DNA from: Aldehydirespirator sp965117015
GTDB lineage: Bacteria; Actinomycetota; Acidimicrobiia; Acidimicrobiales; Aldehydirespiratoraceae
Assembly: GCA_965117015.1 (NCBI GenBank)
Contig: OZ220747.1
Location: 2,418,001-2,482,000, forward strand
Direction: 5' to 3'
DNA length: 64,000 bases
Positions 33,940 through 42,823 of the stretch are shown piece after piece; position 1 is the stretch's first letter; each line of letters opens with the position of its first letter. The notes beneath the pieces were generated by a model. The model had not been told where the DNA came from, ran no database searches, and saw nothing but the letters and a program-made list of their open reading frames with translations. Made by a program: the position numbers and the translations under genes.

Positions 33940-34823
33940 TCGAGCTCGTCCAGCAGCTGATCGACGGTCTGGGCCTCGGCAGCGAGTACGCCCTGCTGGC
34001 CCTGGGGATCGGCCTGACCTTCGGGGTGATGCGCATGATCAACTTCGCCCACGGCGAGCTCATCACCGTCAGCGCCTACGTGGCCTACGGGCTGACCCTG
34101 CTCGGGCTGGACTGGTGGATGCTCGCCCCGGTCATCGTGGCCACCTCCGTCGCCACGTCGGTGGCTCTCGAGCTGGTGGCGTTCAGGTGGGTGAGGGGCG
34201 CCAGCGACTTCGCCATGCTGCTCATGTCGTTCGGCGTGCACTTCGTGGTGCAGGCCGGCTTCGTCATGTACGTGTCGGCCAGCTCCCGGGCCTTCGACCG
34301 GCCGGGCTGGATCAACAACACCGTGTCGCTGGGCGGCGTGCGGGTCGAGGTGGTCGACGTCGCGGTGATCGCGGTCACCGTGGCCACGCTGCTCGGGACC
34401 CTGGCCATCCTGCGCAAGACGGTCTACGGGATGGCCATCCGGGCCGCCGCGGAGGACTTCGACACCGCCCAGCTGCTCGGTGTGCGCAGCAACCTGGTGA
34501 TCCGCTCCGCGTTCGCGCTGGCCGGGCTGCTGGCCGGGGTCGCGGCGGTGCTGCTGTTGATGAGGACCGGCCGGGCCGCTCCCGCGGCCGGGCTCATCCC
34601 CATGCTCAAGGGCGTCCTCGCGGCCCTCATCGGCGGGCTGGGCCGGCTCCAGGGCGCGGTGGTCGGCGGACTCGTGCTCGGAGTGGTCGAGGTGCAGCTC
34701 GTCTCCCGGCTGCCCGACGAGGTCGACGGCATGGTCAACGGGATCGTGTTCGTGCTGATCGCGCTGCTGTTCATCTTCCGGCCGGCCGGGATGCTCCAGA
34801 CCGCCGCCGCGGAGCGGGTGTGA
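33936..34823 (+). CDS. livH: Liv-type ABC permease (LivH)
   Basis: Inner-membrane permease, 295 residues, about eight helices. Hallmarks: GLGLGSEYALLALGIGLTFGVMRMINFAHGEL at the N-terminus (the 'MINFAHG' motif) and LGVRSNLVIRSAFALAGLLAGVAAVLL in the ATPase-contact loop. ATG 33936, directly preceded by GTG 33933 as an alternative. Its stop overlaps the GTG of the LivM-LivG fusion. Confidence 0.93.
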   Translation: MVELVQQLIDGLGLGSEYALLALGIGLTFGVMRMINFAHGELITVSAYVAYGLTLLGLDWWMLAPVIVATSVATSVALELVAFRWVRGASDFAMLLMSFGVHFVVQAGFVMYVSASSRAFDRPGWINNTVSLGGVRVEVVDVAVIAVTVATLLGTLAILRKTVYGMAIRAAAEDFDTAQLLGVRSNLVIRSAFALAGLLAGVAAVLLLMRTGRAAPAAGLIPMLKGVLAALIGGLGRLQGAVVGGLVLGVVEVQLVSRLPDEVDGMVNGIVFVLIALLFIFRPAGMLQTAAAERV

Positions 34824-36706
34824 CCCTCCCGGTCCGGCGGGTGCTGCCCGACGTGGCCGCGGGTCCGGTCCGGCGGGTGCTGCCGGACGTGGCCGCGGGC
34901 GGCGTGCTGTTCGCCGCGGTCGCCGCGGTCGGGCTCGTCTACGTCTGGGGAGTGGGCGACGCGGCCTCCGAGCGGCTGTTCACGTCGCTGCTCATCAACG
35001 CCACCGTCGTGGTGGGGATGCAGATCTTCATCGGCAACACCGGGATCCTGTCGTTCGGCCACGTCGGTTTCGGAGCGGTGGCCGGGTACGCCTTCGTGCT
35101 GTTCGCCATCGACACCGACCGCAAGGCCCGCCTGGTGCCCGACGCCCCGTTCGGGCTGGTGGACCTGACCGTGCACCCGGCCGCGGCCATCGGCGTGGCG
35201 GTGGCGTTGACGGTGGCCGTGGCCGCGGTGGTCGGGCTGGGGCTGGTGCGCTCGGCGGCGGCGTCGGGCGCCATCGCCCCCACCGTCATCACGCTGTCGC
35301 TGCTGTTCGCCACCTTCGAGCTGGCCGTCAACTGGACCGACCTGACCGGCGGCAACCGGGCCGGGCTGAGCTTCCGCCCCGGCACCGCCATGGCCGGGCG
35401 GGGATACGCCTACGCGGCGCTCGTCGTCGCCCTGCTGGTGGCCGGGATCTACCGCCGGTCGCGCTCGGCCCGCCTGGCACGGGCTGTGCGCGAGGACGCC
35501 GTGGCGGCGCGCAGCCTGGGCATCCATCCCGCCACCCACCAGATGTTGGCTCTGCTGCTGTCGGTGGCGGTGGTCGCGGTCGGGGCCTCGCTGCGGGTCT
35601 GGCTCACCGGCACGATCTCGCCCGAGCGGTTCTTCATCGACTACACCCTGCTGACCATCACCATGCTGGTCGTGGGCGGCCGCAACAGCATCACCGGCGC
35701 CGCCCTCGGCACCGTGGTAATCACCGCGCTGACCGAGGCCGCCCGGGTGGTGTCGGGACCCGACGTCGACCCCGGGCCGTTCGATCTGATCCTGCGTCCG
35801 GGCCTGTCGGACCTCGTCCTGGGTGCCTCGATGCTCGGCTTCATGGTCCTGCGTCCGAGGGGGCTGCTCGACGACTGGGAGCTGGCCGACTGGCTGGCCC
35901 CCCGGCTCGGTCGCCGGCTCGGGCTCTCCGGCTCTGCCGGCGCGCCACTTGAGGAAACCGTCCCGGCGGGGCCGTTCCCGCCCGCTCCTCAGAGCCCGGC
36001 CCGGCTGGCCGCGGCCGGCCTCACCGTCGACTTCGGCGGTCTGCGGGGCCTGGACAACGCCCACATCCTGGCCGGCAGCGGCCGGGTGGTGGGGCTCATC
36101 GGACCCAACGGCGCGGGCAAGACCACCATGCTCAACGCCATCACCGGCCTAGTCGGAGCCCAGGGCCGGATCAGCCTCGAAGGCGACGACATCGCGGGGC
36201 TGACGCCCCACCGGCTGGCCCGGCGCGGCCTGGCCCGCACATTCCAGAACCTGAGGCTGTTCGAGGCGCTCACCGTTCGGGAGAACGTTGAGGTGGCCGC
36301 CCTGGCCGGGGACTGCTCGGCCCGGCTGGCCGAGCAGACCGCCGCGGACCTGCTGGGGCTGTGCGGTATCGCCGACATCGCCGAGGTGCGGGCCAGGGCC
36401 CTGGACTACGGCGCATCCAAGCGCCTGGAGCTGGCCCGGGCCGCGGCCCGGGCCCCCGGTTTCCTGCTCCTGGACGAGCCCACGTCCGGCTTCTCGGAGC
36501 TGGAGTCGGTGATCATCATCGACCAGATCCGCCGCATCGCGGGCGTGCTGGGGTGCGGTGTGGTTGTGATCGACCACGATCTGGCGTTCATCACCAACAT
36601 CTGCGACCGCGTCTACTGCCTCGATCAGGGCTCGGTCATCGCCGTCGGGTCGCCCGCGGAGATCCGGACCCACCCGGCAGTCCGCGCCGCCTATCTCGGC
36701 AGCTGA
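34820..36706 (+). CDS. LivM-LivG fusion: Liv-type ABC permease joined to ATPase
   Basis: One 628-residue chain. Residues about 25-350 are a LivM permease (IGNTGILSFGHVGFGAVAGY, 71-90; ATPase-contact loop AARSLGIHPATHQ). After a ~45-residue linker, residues about 395-628 are a LivG ATPase with Walker A GPNGAGKT (428-435), Walker B FLLLDEP (548-554) and switch His586. The signature, usually LSYG-Q-[QR]-R-L-E-[IL]-A, reads LDYGASKRLELARA, so the central Gln is lost. Fusion is known in this transporter class. GTG start overlaps livH stop by GTGA. The first codons contain a 36-bp tandem duplication. Confidence 0.92.
   Translation: MTLPVRRVLPDVAAGPVRRVLPDVAAGGVLFAAVAAVGLVYVWGVGDAASERLFTSLLINATVVVGMQIFIGNTGILSFGHVGFGAVAGYAFVLFAIDTDRKARLVPDAPFGLVDLTVHPAAAIGVAVALTVAVAAVVGLGLVRSAAASGAIAPTVITLSLLFATFELAVNWTDLTGGNRAGLSFRPGTAMAGRGYAYAALVVALLVAGIYRRSRSARLARAVREDAVAARSLGIHPATHQMLALLLSVAVVAVGASLRVWLTGTISPERFFIDYTLLTITMLVVGGRNSITGAALGTVVITALTEAARVVSGPDVDPGPFDLILRPGLSDLVLGASMLGFMVLRPRGLLDDWELADWLAPRLGRRLGLSGSAGAPLEETVPAGPFPPAPQSPARLAAAGLTVDFGGLRGLDNAHILAGSGRVVGLIGPNGAGKTTMLNAITGLVGAQGRISLEGDDIAGLTPHRLARRGLARTFQNLRLFEALTVRENVEVAALAGDCSARLAEQTAADLLGLCGIADIAEVRARALDYGASKRLELARAAARAPGFLLLDEPTSGFSELESVIIIDQIRRIAGVLGCGVVVIDHDLAFITNICDRVYCLDQGSVIAVGSPAEIRTHPAVRAAYLGS
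34829..34900. repeat. 36-bp tandem duplication at the start of the LivM-LivG fusion
   Basis: Units 34829-34864 and 34865-34900 differ at two bases. They encode PVRRVLPDVAAG twice, at residues 4-15 and 16-27, before the first membrane helix. In frame, so only the cytoplasmic N-terminus is lengthened. Confidence 0.92.
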
Positions 36707-36740
36707 TGGCCGGGAGCCGGCACTCCCAGTATCGGAGGGC

Positions 36741-37874
36741 TCAGTAGATCTTGGGGAAGATCCGGTAGGGCACCTGCTCCTGGTACTCGGCCCACTTCTC
36801 GGGCCCGTACTTCTGGGCGCACTCCCTCTCGTCGAAGCGCTGGCGGACGGTGAAGAACGAGATCACGAAGATGGAGTAGGTCCAGGCCCAGAGATTGCCG
36901 GGGTGGCCGAACACCAGGGCGAACGAGATGGCCAGGATCCCCTCGCCCAGGTAGTTGAAGTGGCGGGCGACGCCCCACCATCCGCTGGTCAGGATCTTGC
37001 GATCGCCGGCCTCGATGTGCCTCGGCTCGACCCCGAGGAATTTGCGGTCCGGCCAGCGCTTGAAGGTGTACTTCTGGAGGTTGGCGCCCCGGCCGATTGT
37101 CCAACCGCCCAGGAACAGCACACACACCCCGATCAGCCAGAGGTACGTCAACCCGGTCGACAGCCCGGGGTCCGGATGGGGGGCCATGCCCCACAGCGGA
37201 ATGATAAACAGCCACCCGTAGGCGACGAGACCGCCCCACCACAGCTTGAAGCCGATGTGCTCGTGGATCAGGTCGTAGGTGTAGAGCTGGACCCGCTCCC
37301 AGATGAAGTAGTCGAACGTGTAGAACGTCCAGAAGGCGGCGTACAGGTAGATGCCCGGGTTGGTGTCGTCGACGTTGCCGTGGTGCCACGCCGCCCCCGA
37401 CAGGGCGTTGAGCGACAGCATCGTCCCGCCCACCACGTACCACCACATCTTGATGTCGATGCGGTTGTTGAACAGCTGCAGCTCCTGGGACCGGCCCTCC
37501 CACAGCGCCAGCCACGGGTTCTGTATCTCGCCCTTCGGCTGGGTGAACACAGACCACACCGCGAAGATCAAGCAGAAGACCGAGCCCCCGACCACCGCCC
37601 ACAGCGACGACCGGTAGAACCAGTCGCGGGGCAGCCCGCCGATCTCGAACGCCCACACGATGTGGGCGATCACGAACACCAGCAGGCCGTTGAGCCGGTA
37701 GTTGCGGGGCTCGCCGGTCTCGCGGTCCTTCACGTAGCCGGTGACCCGCCTCGCGGGCAGGACGATCTGCAGCACGAAGAACACCGCGAAGATGATCAGC
37801 GGCGTGAAGAACGCCCAGACCGCCTCGCCCGAGGACAGGTCTGTGAGATGTTCGATGCCTAACGCTTCAGCCAT
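36741..37874 (-). CDS. ERG4/ERG24-family sterol-reductase-like membrane protein
   Basis: 377 residues with about 8-9 membrane helices. The C-terminal part carries both family signatures: SGWWGVARHFNYLGE and, at the end, QKYGPEKWAEYQEQVPYRIFPKIY, as in sterol C14/C24(28) and 7-dehydrocholesterol reductases. These use NADPH to reduce sterol double bonds. Members are uncommon in actinobacteria, and no squalene or sterol synthesis gene is seen here. ATG 37874 follows TAGGTT by 6 bases (leaderless). Substrate might be a steroid taken from the environment or another isoprenoid. Confidence 0.82.
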   Translation of the reverse strand: MAEALGIEHLTDLSSGEAVWAFFTPLIIFAVFFVLQIVLPARRVTGYVKDRETGEPRNYRLNGLLVFVIAHIVWAFEIGGLPRDWFYRSSLWAVVGGSVFCLIFAVWSVFTQPKGEIQNPWLALWEGRSQELQLFNNRIDIKMWWYVVGGTMLSLNALSGAAWHHGNVDDTNPGIYLYAAFWTFYTFDYFIWERVQLYTYDLIHEHIGFKLWWGGLVAYGWLFIIPLWGMAPHPDPGLSTGLTYLWLIGVCVLFLGGWTIGRGANLQKYTFKRWPDRKFLGVEPRHIEAGDRKILTSGWWGVARHFNYLGEGILAISFALVFGHPGNLWAWTYSIFVISFFTVRQRFDERECAQKYGPEKWAEYQEQVPYRIFPKIY

Positions 37875-37941
37875 ACCCGAAACCTAGCGCTTCAGCCGTG
37901 GCCGGGACCGCCTTGCGGAGATGCCGCGGTTGCTGGTGCGA

Positions 37942-39333
37942 TCAGTCGTCGAACTCCTCGGGCATGAGCACGAACTCGGGATAGGTCTCGATCCCCAGCT
38001 CGGCGGTGTCCTGGCCCAGACGCTCCGCCTCCCTGGGCACCCGCAGGCCTATGACCATGTCCATCAGCTTCCACACGATCAGCGAGGAGATGAACGCGAA
38101 GGCGCCGATGGCCACCACGCCGAGCAGCTGCGTGCCGAAGTTGGCGCCGCCCGCGATGCAGGCCGCCAGCGTCCCCCAGATGCCGCACACCAGGTGGGCC
38201 GGGATGGCGCCCACCACATCGTCGATCTTCAGCTTCTCCAGAGCCTTGATGGCCGCGGTGCAGATCACGCCGCCGATGGCGCCGATGATGACCGCCCACC
38301 AGTGCTCGGTGATGTCGGGCGCGGCGGTGATCGAGACCAGCCCGGCCAGGGCGCCGTTGAGGCCGGCGAACAGGTCCATGCGCCCGAAGATCGGCCGTGA
38401 GACGACCAGCGCGGCCACCACCCCGGCCGCCGCGGCCAGATTCGTGTTGACCAGGATGTTGCTCATTGCCACCGCGTCGGCCGCGGTGCCCAGCGCCAGC
38501 TGCGACCCGCCGTTGAAGCCGAACCAGCCGAGCCACAGGATCAGCACCCCCAGGGTCACCAGCAGCACGTTGGAGGGCGGAGTGGGCTTGACCGTGCCGT
38601 CCTTGCGGAACTTGCCGAGCCGGGGCCCGATGACCAGCACGCCGGCCAGAGCGGCCCAGCCGCCGGTGCTGTGGACGATGGTCGAACCGGCGAAATCGAC
38701 GAAGCCCTGCTCGGCCAGCCAGCCGCCGCCCCAGAACCAGGACCCCACGATCGGGTAGATGAAGGCGGTCAGGATCAGGGTGAACAGGAAGAAGCACCAC
38801 ATCTTGATCCGCTCGGCGATGGCGCCCGACACGATCGACGCCGCGGTGGCCACGAACACCATCTGGAAGAACCAGTCCGACATGACCGCGTAGCCGTTGC
38901 CGACCACCTCGGCGAGGTTGTCGGCCGCGCCGTCGAGCAGGCCCAACTCGGCGTCGGACGGCCCGTAGAGGAACTGGAACGAGCCGACCACGTCGCCGAC
39001 GTCGACGTACATCAGGTTGTAGCCGATGAAGTAGTAGGCCAGGCCGGCGATCGAGTAGATGCCGATGTTCTTGAGGCAGATCATCGAGGCGTTCTTGGTG
39101 CGGACCGCGCCCGACTCCAGCATGGTGAAGCCGGCGCACATCCACATCACCAGAGCGCCCCAGATCAGGAAGGCGAACGTGTTGAGGATGAACTGCAGCT
39201 CCTCGCGTGGCAGGCCCGCCGACCCGCCCTCCGCCGTGTCGGCCAGCGCGACCGCCGGCAGGGCCACCAGAAGCGCTGCGACCGCCAGCACGACTCCGGC
39301 CGTCTTCAAACCGCGTCGTCGAATCGGACTCAT
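37942..39333 (-). CDS. amt: ammonium transporter Amt
   Basis: 463 residues: N-terminal signal sequence ending ALADT at about 31, then eleven membrane helices. Conserved GFTMLESGAVRTKNASMICLKNIG, FVDFAGSTIVHSTGGWAALAG with the pore His, and GAIPAHLVCGIWGTLA with the second His. No glnK (PII) gene adjoins it. AAGGGGGC about 10 bases before ATG. Placed among amide-hydrolysing enzymes and a Liv-type transporter, it fits recapture of ammonia. Confidence 0.95.
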   Translation of the reverse strand: MSPIRRRGLKTAGVVLAVAALLVALPAVALADTAEGGSAGLPREELQFILNTFAFLIWGALVMWMCAGFTMLESGAVRTKNASMICLKNIGIYSIAGLAYYFIGYNLMYVDVGDVVGSFQFLYGPSDAELGLLDGAADNLAEVVGNGYAVMSDWFFQMVFVATAASIVSGAIAERIKMWCFFLFTLILTAFIYPIVGSWFWGGGWLAEQGFVDFAGSTIVHSTGGWAALAGVLVIGPRLGKFRKDGTVKPTPPSNVLLVTLGVLILWLGWFGFNGGSQLALGTAADAVAMSNILVNTNLAAAAGVVAALVVSRPIFGRMDLFAGLNGALAGLVSITAAPDITEHWWAVIIGAIGGVICTAAIKALEKLKIDDVVGAIPAHLVCGIWGTLAACIAGGANFGTQLLGVVAIGAFAFISSLIVWKLMDMVIGLRVPREAERLGQDTAELGIETYPEFVLMPEEFDD

Positions 39334-39407
39334 TCAGGGGCCCCCTTGTGTCTAGGCACGGTCTAGATCGGCCGCAACAATAGCATTAGGAACCAGTCTC
39401 AGTAGTG

Positions 39408-40508
39408 CTAGGCCGTCCCGCTGTGGGTGTGCAGCGGCGCGTAGAAGTCGCGGTTGGCGGCCAGCAGGTCGAACACGGTCTCGTCGCAGGGGGGCAGGGC
39501 GGCGTCGGAGTGGCCGAGAGGCTCGACCCGCTCGCCCCAGCGGGTCACGGTGGATCCCCAGGTGACGCCCCCGCCGAAGGCGGTCTGCACCACGAGGGAG
39601 CCTGGCTGGATCAGCCCGGCGTCGAGGGCGTCGGACAGCGCCATCGGCACCGAGGCCGCCGCGGAGTTGCCGTGGGTGGCGATGTTGAGCATCACCCGGT
39701 CGGGGTCTACTCCCAGGCGTCGAGCCGCGGCCGAGATGATCCGCTCGTTGGCCTGGTGGGGGATTACCGCGTCAACGTCGTCGAGGGCGAGCCCGGCCCG
39801 GTCCACCGCCCGGCGCACCGATCCTTCAATGCCGCGGACCGCGATCTTGAATACGGCCTGGCCGTCGAAGTGCAGGCGGTTCAGGAACGGATCCCGGACA
39901 TGGCTCAGCCGGCCGCGGGTGCCCAGGGTGGGGAACACCATTGTGCGACCGGCCACGCCGTCAGCGCCGAGATCGGTGCCCAGCACCCCGTCGCCGGCCT
40001 CCGAGGGCTCCAGCACTGCGGCCCCCGCCCCGTCCCCGAAGAGGATGCACGTCGCCCGGTCCCAGTAGTCCATCACCCAGTGCAGCTTCTCGGCCCCGAC
40101 GAGCAGCACCCGCTCGGCCAAACCCCCGGTGATCATCGACGACGCGGTGGCCGTGCCGTAGATCCACCCGCTGCACGCCGCGTTGAGGTCGAACGCCGCC
40201 GAGTTGACCGCCCCGAGGCGCTCCTGCAGCACGCAGGCGTTGCTCGGGCAGGTGATCTCGGGAGTGACGGTGGCCAGGATGAGCATGTCGATGTCGGTGG
40301 GTTCCAGGCCGGCCGCGGCCAGTGCCCGGCGGGCCGCTACCTCGGCGAGATCGGTGGTCTCCACGTGTGAGATGCCGCGCTCGTGGATGCCGGTGCGTTC
40401 CACGATCCAGTCGTCCTCGGTGTCGACCAGTTCTTCAAGGTCGGCGTTAGTGAGTTTCACCGGGGGCACGCACTTGCCCCAGCCCGTGAACGTCGCCCGC
40501 ACCGCCAT
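39408..40508 (-). CDS. 3-oxoacyl-ACP synthase III (FabH family)
   Basis: 366-residue KAS III with the catalytic triad Cys112 (NAACSGW), His251 (PHQAN) and Asn281 (THGNSAA). About 30-40 residues longer than typical FabH because of a C-terminal tail after TRWGERVEPL. It starts fatty-acid chains from an acyl-CoA, or could make another beta-ketoacyl product. No other fab genes are next to it. It ends 74 bases from the amt start and begins 9 bases after the amidohydrolase gene, so it may be translated from that gene's transcript. Confidence 0.9.
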   Translation of the reverse strand: MAVRATFTGWGKCVPPVKLTNADLEELVDTEDDWIVERTGIHERGISHVETTDLAEVAARRALAAAGLEPTDIDMLILATVTPEITCPSNACVLQERLGAVNSAAFDLNAACSGWIYGTATASSMITGGLAERVLLVGAEKLHWVMDYWDRATCILFGDGAGAAVLEPSEAGDGVLGTDLGADGVAGRTMVFPTLGTRGRLSHVRDPFLNRLHFDGQAVFKIAVRGIEGSVRRAVDRAGLALDDVDAVIPHQANERIISAAARRLGVDPDRVMLNIATHGNSAAASVPMALSDALDAGLIQPGSLVVQTAFGGGVTWGSTVTRWGERVEPLGHSDAALPPCDETVFDLLAANRDFYAPLHTHSGTA

Positions 40509-40517
40509 CGGATGAGT

Positions 40518-41774
40518 TCAGACTCCCTCGGTGGCCAGAGTGACCACCGTGTTGAGCAGGACATTGGCTCCGGCGATGAGATCGTCGGGCTCGGTGAACT
40601 CGGCCGGGTTGTGGCTGATGCCCTTCACGCTGGGAACGAACACCATTCCCGCCGGGCACACCCCGGCCAGGATCTGGGCGTCGTGTCCTGCCCCCGAGGG
40701 CATCCTCCGCACCGACAGCCCCAGCGCCGAGGCGTTGGACTCGACCAGTTCCACGACCCGCGGATCGAACACCACCGGCTCGAAGCGGGCCACCCACTTG
40801 GTGTCGATCTCGACCTCCTCGGACTCGGCGATCCGCCTGACCTCAGCCAGCAGGCGCCGCTCGGCCGACTGCAGGTCGTCGTCGTCGGTGTTGCGCAGGT
40901 CGATGATGAGCTGGGCCCTGGCGGCCACCACGTTCACAAGGTCGGGGTGCAGCCTCAGGGCCCCGACCGTTCCCACCTGGGTGCCGCCCATCTCGTCGGC
41001 GATGCGCCGCACCGCCACCACCAGCTCGCCCGCGGCCAGTCCCGCGTCGCGCCGCATGCTCATCGGGGTCGTGCCGGCGTGGTTCGACTGGCCGGTGATG
41101 TTCACCTCGGTCCACGAGATGCCCTGGACGCCGGTTACCGCTCCGATGCGCATGCCGTCGCGCTCCAGCACCGGCCCCTGCTCGATGTGAAGCTCCACGA
41201 AGGCGTACGGATCCGGTCCCGGGCACGGCGTCGGGCCGCGGTAGCCGATGCGGTCCAGCTCGTCGCCGACCGACACCCCGTCGGCGTCGGTGGTCGACAT
41301 GGCCTCCTCGACGGTCAGCCCGCCGGTGTAGCAGAGGCTGCCCATCATGTCGGGCGGGAACCGGGAGCCCTCCTCGTTGGTGAAGAAGGCCGCGGCCAGC
41401 GGGCGCTCAAGGTCGATGCCGCTCTCGATGGCGGTCTCTATGACCTCCAGCGCGGCCAGCACGCCGAGGTTGCCGTCGTACTTTCCGCCGGTGGCGACCG
41501 TGTCGATGTGGGAGCCCATCATCACCGGCGGGCCGCTGCCCACGCCGGGCTGGGTGGCCACGACGTTCCCGATGGTGTCGATGCTCACCTCGAGGCCGAG
41601 GTCGCGCATCCAGGTGACCACCAGGTCGCGGCCTTCCTTGTCGGCGTCGGTCAGGGCGAGGCGATTGTTGCCCCCTCCGGGGATCGGGCCTATCTCGGCC
41701 AGGTCCCACAGCCGCTGCAGCAGGCGCCGGCCGTTGACCTCCAGGATCTGTCGATCTCCGCCGGGACCGGCCAT
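40518..41774 (-). CDS. M20-family N-carbamoyl-amino-acid/allantoate amidohydrolase
   Basis: 418-residue zinc hydrolase. MGSHIDT (His89, Asp91), GGKYDGNLG (Asp100) and FFTNEEGSRF (Glu134-Glu135) are the metal and catalytic residues. The internal dimer domain contains ITGQSNHAGTTPMSMRRDA, typical of the HyuC/AllC/beta-ureidopropionase subgroup. It would cleave an N-carbamoyl group and release ammonia and CO2. ATG 41774 follows TAGCCT by 8 bases (leaderless). Together with the amidase, RidA and amt nearby it suggests use of ureides or amides as nitrogen source; the exact substrate is open. Confidence 0.88.
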   Translation of the reverse strand: MAGPGGDRQILEVNGRRLLQRLWDLAEIGPIPGGGNNRLALTDADKEGRDLVVTWMRDLGLEVSIDTIGNVVATQPGVGSGPPVMMGSHIDTVATGGKYDGNLGVLAALEVIETAIESGIDLERPLAAAFFTNEEGSRFPPDMMGSLCYTGGLTVEEAMSTTDADGVSVGDELDRIGYRGPTPCPGPDPYAFVELHIEQGPVLERDGMRIGAVTGVQGISWTEVNITGQSNHAGTTPMSMRRDAGLAAGELVVAVRRIADEMGGTQVGTVGALRLHPDLVNVVAARAQLIIDLRNTDDDDLQSAERRLLAEVRRIAESEEVEIDTKWVARFEPVVFDPRVVELVESNASALGLSVRRMPSGAGHDAQILAGVCPAGMVFVPSVKGISHNPAEFTEPDDLIAGANVLLNTVVTLATEGV

Positions 41775-41824
41775 GGCGGGCGAGGCTAGTCGGGACTCGG
41801 GTGTTCAGTGACCTCGCAACGGTG

Positions 41825-42646
41825 CTACTCGGCCAGGAAGTCCAGGATCGCGGTCAGCGATTCCTCCTGCTGCTCGATGTAGTGCCCGTGGCCGCTGCCC
41901 TCGAACACGACCAGCCTTGCGTCGGGAAGGTTCTCGGCGACGTAGCGGGCGCCGGCTCCGCCCGGACCCGCGTCCAGCGGGGTGAGCACGTCCTCCGATC
42001 CCACCATCACCAGCGTCGGTGCTGTCACGTCGCCCAGCCGGGCGGTGACGTCGGTGTCGATCATGGCCTGGCAGGCGTCGATGAACACATCGGTGCCCAC
42101 GTTGCGGGCCGTGACCTCCTGCATCAGGCCCACGGCCTCGTCGCCGCCGTCGGGTCCGTCGAGGTAGGCACGCGAGAAGGCGTGGGTCAGCAGCTGCTCG
42201 GCCAGCTCCTTCGACTCCACCCCGTAGGCCCGGGCCAGGCTCTGCCAGATCCTGAACTGGAGCACTCCCATGCGGTCGCACCGGCCCACGGCCCCCGCCC
42301 CGAGCAGCAGCTTGTCGACCCTGTCGGGATAGCGGGCCGCGAAGTTCACGGCGATGAAGCTGCCCATCGACCCGCCGTGGATGTGGGCCCGCTCCAGCCC
42401 CAGCGCGTCCATCAGCCCGGCCAGGTCGTCGCTCCAGGTGTCGAGCGTGTAGCGCTGGGCGGGGCGGTCGCTGCTTCCGTAGCCCCGGTGGTCGTAGTCG
42501 AGCACCCGGTAGTGCTGTGACAGGCCGGGCGTGATGGTGGCATACCCCTCGTGGGCGCTGACGGCGCCGCCGATCTGGACGACGGTGGAGCCCTCGCCGC
42601 TGAACTGGTACCAGAGTTCGACTCCGTTGACGCTGGCCTTGGGCAT
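41825..42646 (-). CDS. alpha/beta hydrolase (RutD-like group)
   Basis: 273 residues. VVQIGGAVSAHEG replaces the usual HG loop, RVLDYDHRGYGSSDRP follows, and HGGSMGSF holds the nucleophile Ser93; the late His is in EGSGHGHYIEQQ. TAGGAG lies 7 bases before ATG 42646. The open frame continues upstream through a palindromic repeat but that part is not coding. Divergent from ridA. RidA plus such a hydrolase is also the RutC-RutD pair of pyrimidine breakdown, though RutA/RutB are not here. Confidence 0.85.
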   Translation of the reverse strand: MPKASVNGVELWYQFSGEGSTVVQIGGAVSAHEGYATITPGLSQHYRVLDYDHRGYGSSDRPAQRYTLDTWSDDLAGLMDALGLERAHIHGGSMGSFIAVNFAARYPDRVDKLLLGAGAVGRCDRMGVLQFRIWQSLARAYGVESKELAEQLLTHAFSRAYLDGPDGGDEAVGLMQEVTARNVGTDVFIDACQAMIDTDVTARLGDVTAPTLVMVGSEDVLTPLDAGPGGAGARYVAENLPDARLVVFEGSGHGHYIEQQEESLTAILDFLAE

Positions 42647-42660
42647 CGGCGATCTCCTAC

Positions 42661-42792
42661 GGCTTGGGGAATTGGCAGCGGTGGAGGCCGGTTTGGGCAC
42701 TCCTGGCTGCCAATTCGCGGTCGGGTTCGGGCGGCTTGGGGAACTGGCAGCCCTGGACTCCCGTTTGGGCACTCCTGGCTGCCAATTCGCGG
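42661..42792. repeat. pair of palindromic interspersed repeats
   Basis: Two 60-bp copies at 42661-42720 and 42733-42792 (72-bp period). Each contains GGCTTGGGGAA(T/C)TGGCAGC at the left, GTTTGGGCACTCCTGGCTGC in the centre-right and CCAATTCGCGG at the right. Ends are inverted repeats (GAATTGGCAGC/GCTGCCAATTC). Fills the divergent gap between the alpha/beta hydrolase and ridA. Confidence 0.88.
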
Positions 42793-42823
42793 GGAAACCT
42801 ACGGCAGCCTATATTGACCGCCG

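Noticed and set aside
34115..34819. Upstream extension of the LivM-LivG frame to 34115
   Set aside because: Lies in another frame of livH and reads as Arg/Gly-rich nonsense; the GTG at 34820 overlaps the livH stop properly.
42664..42823. Open frames through the palindromic repeats at 42661 and 13657
   Set aside because: Both strands stay open only because the repeats are GC-rich; the encoded words repeat with the DNA and match no protein.
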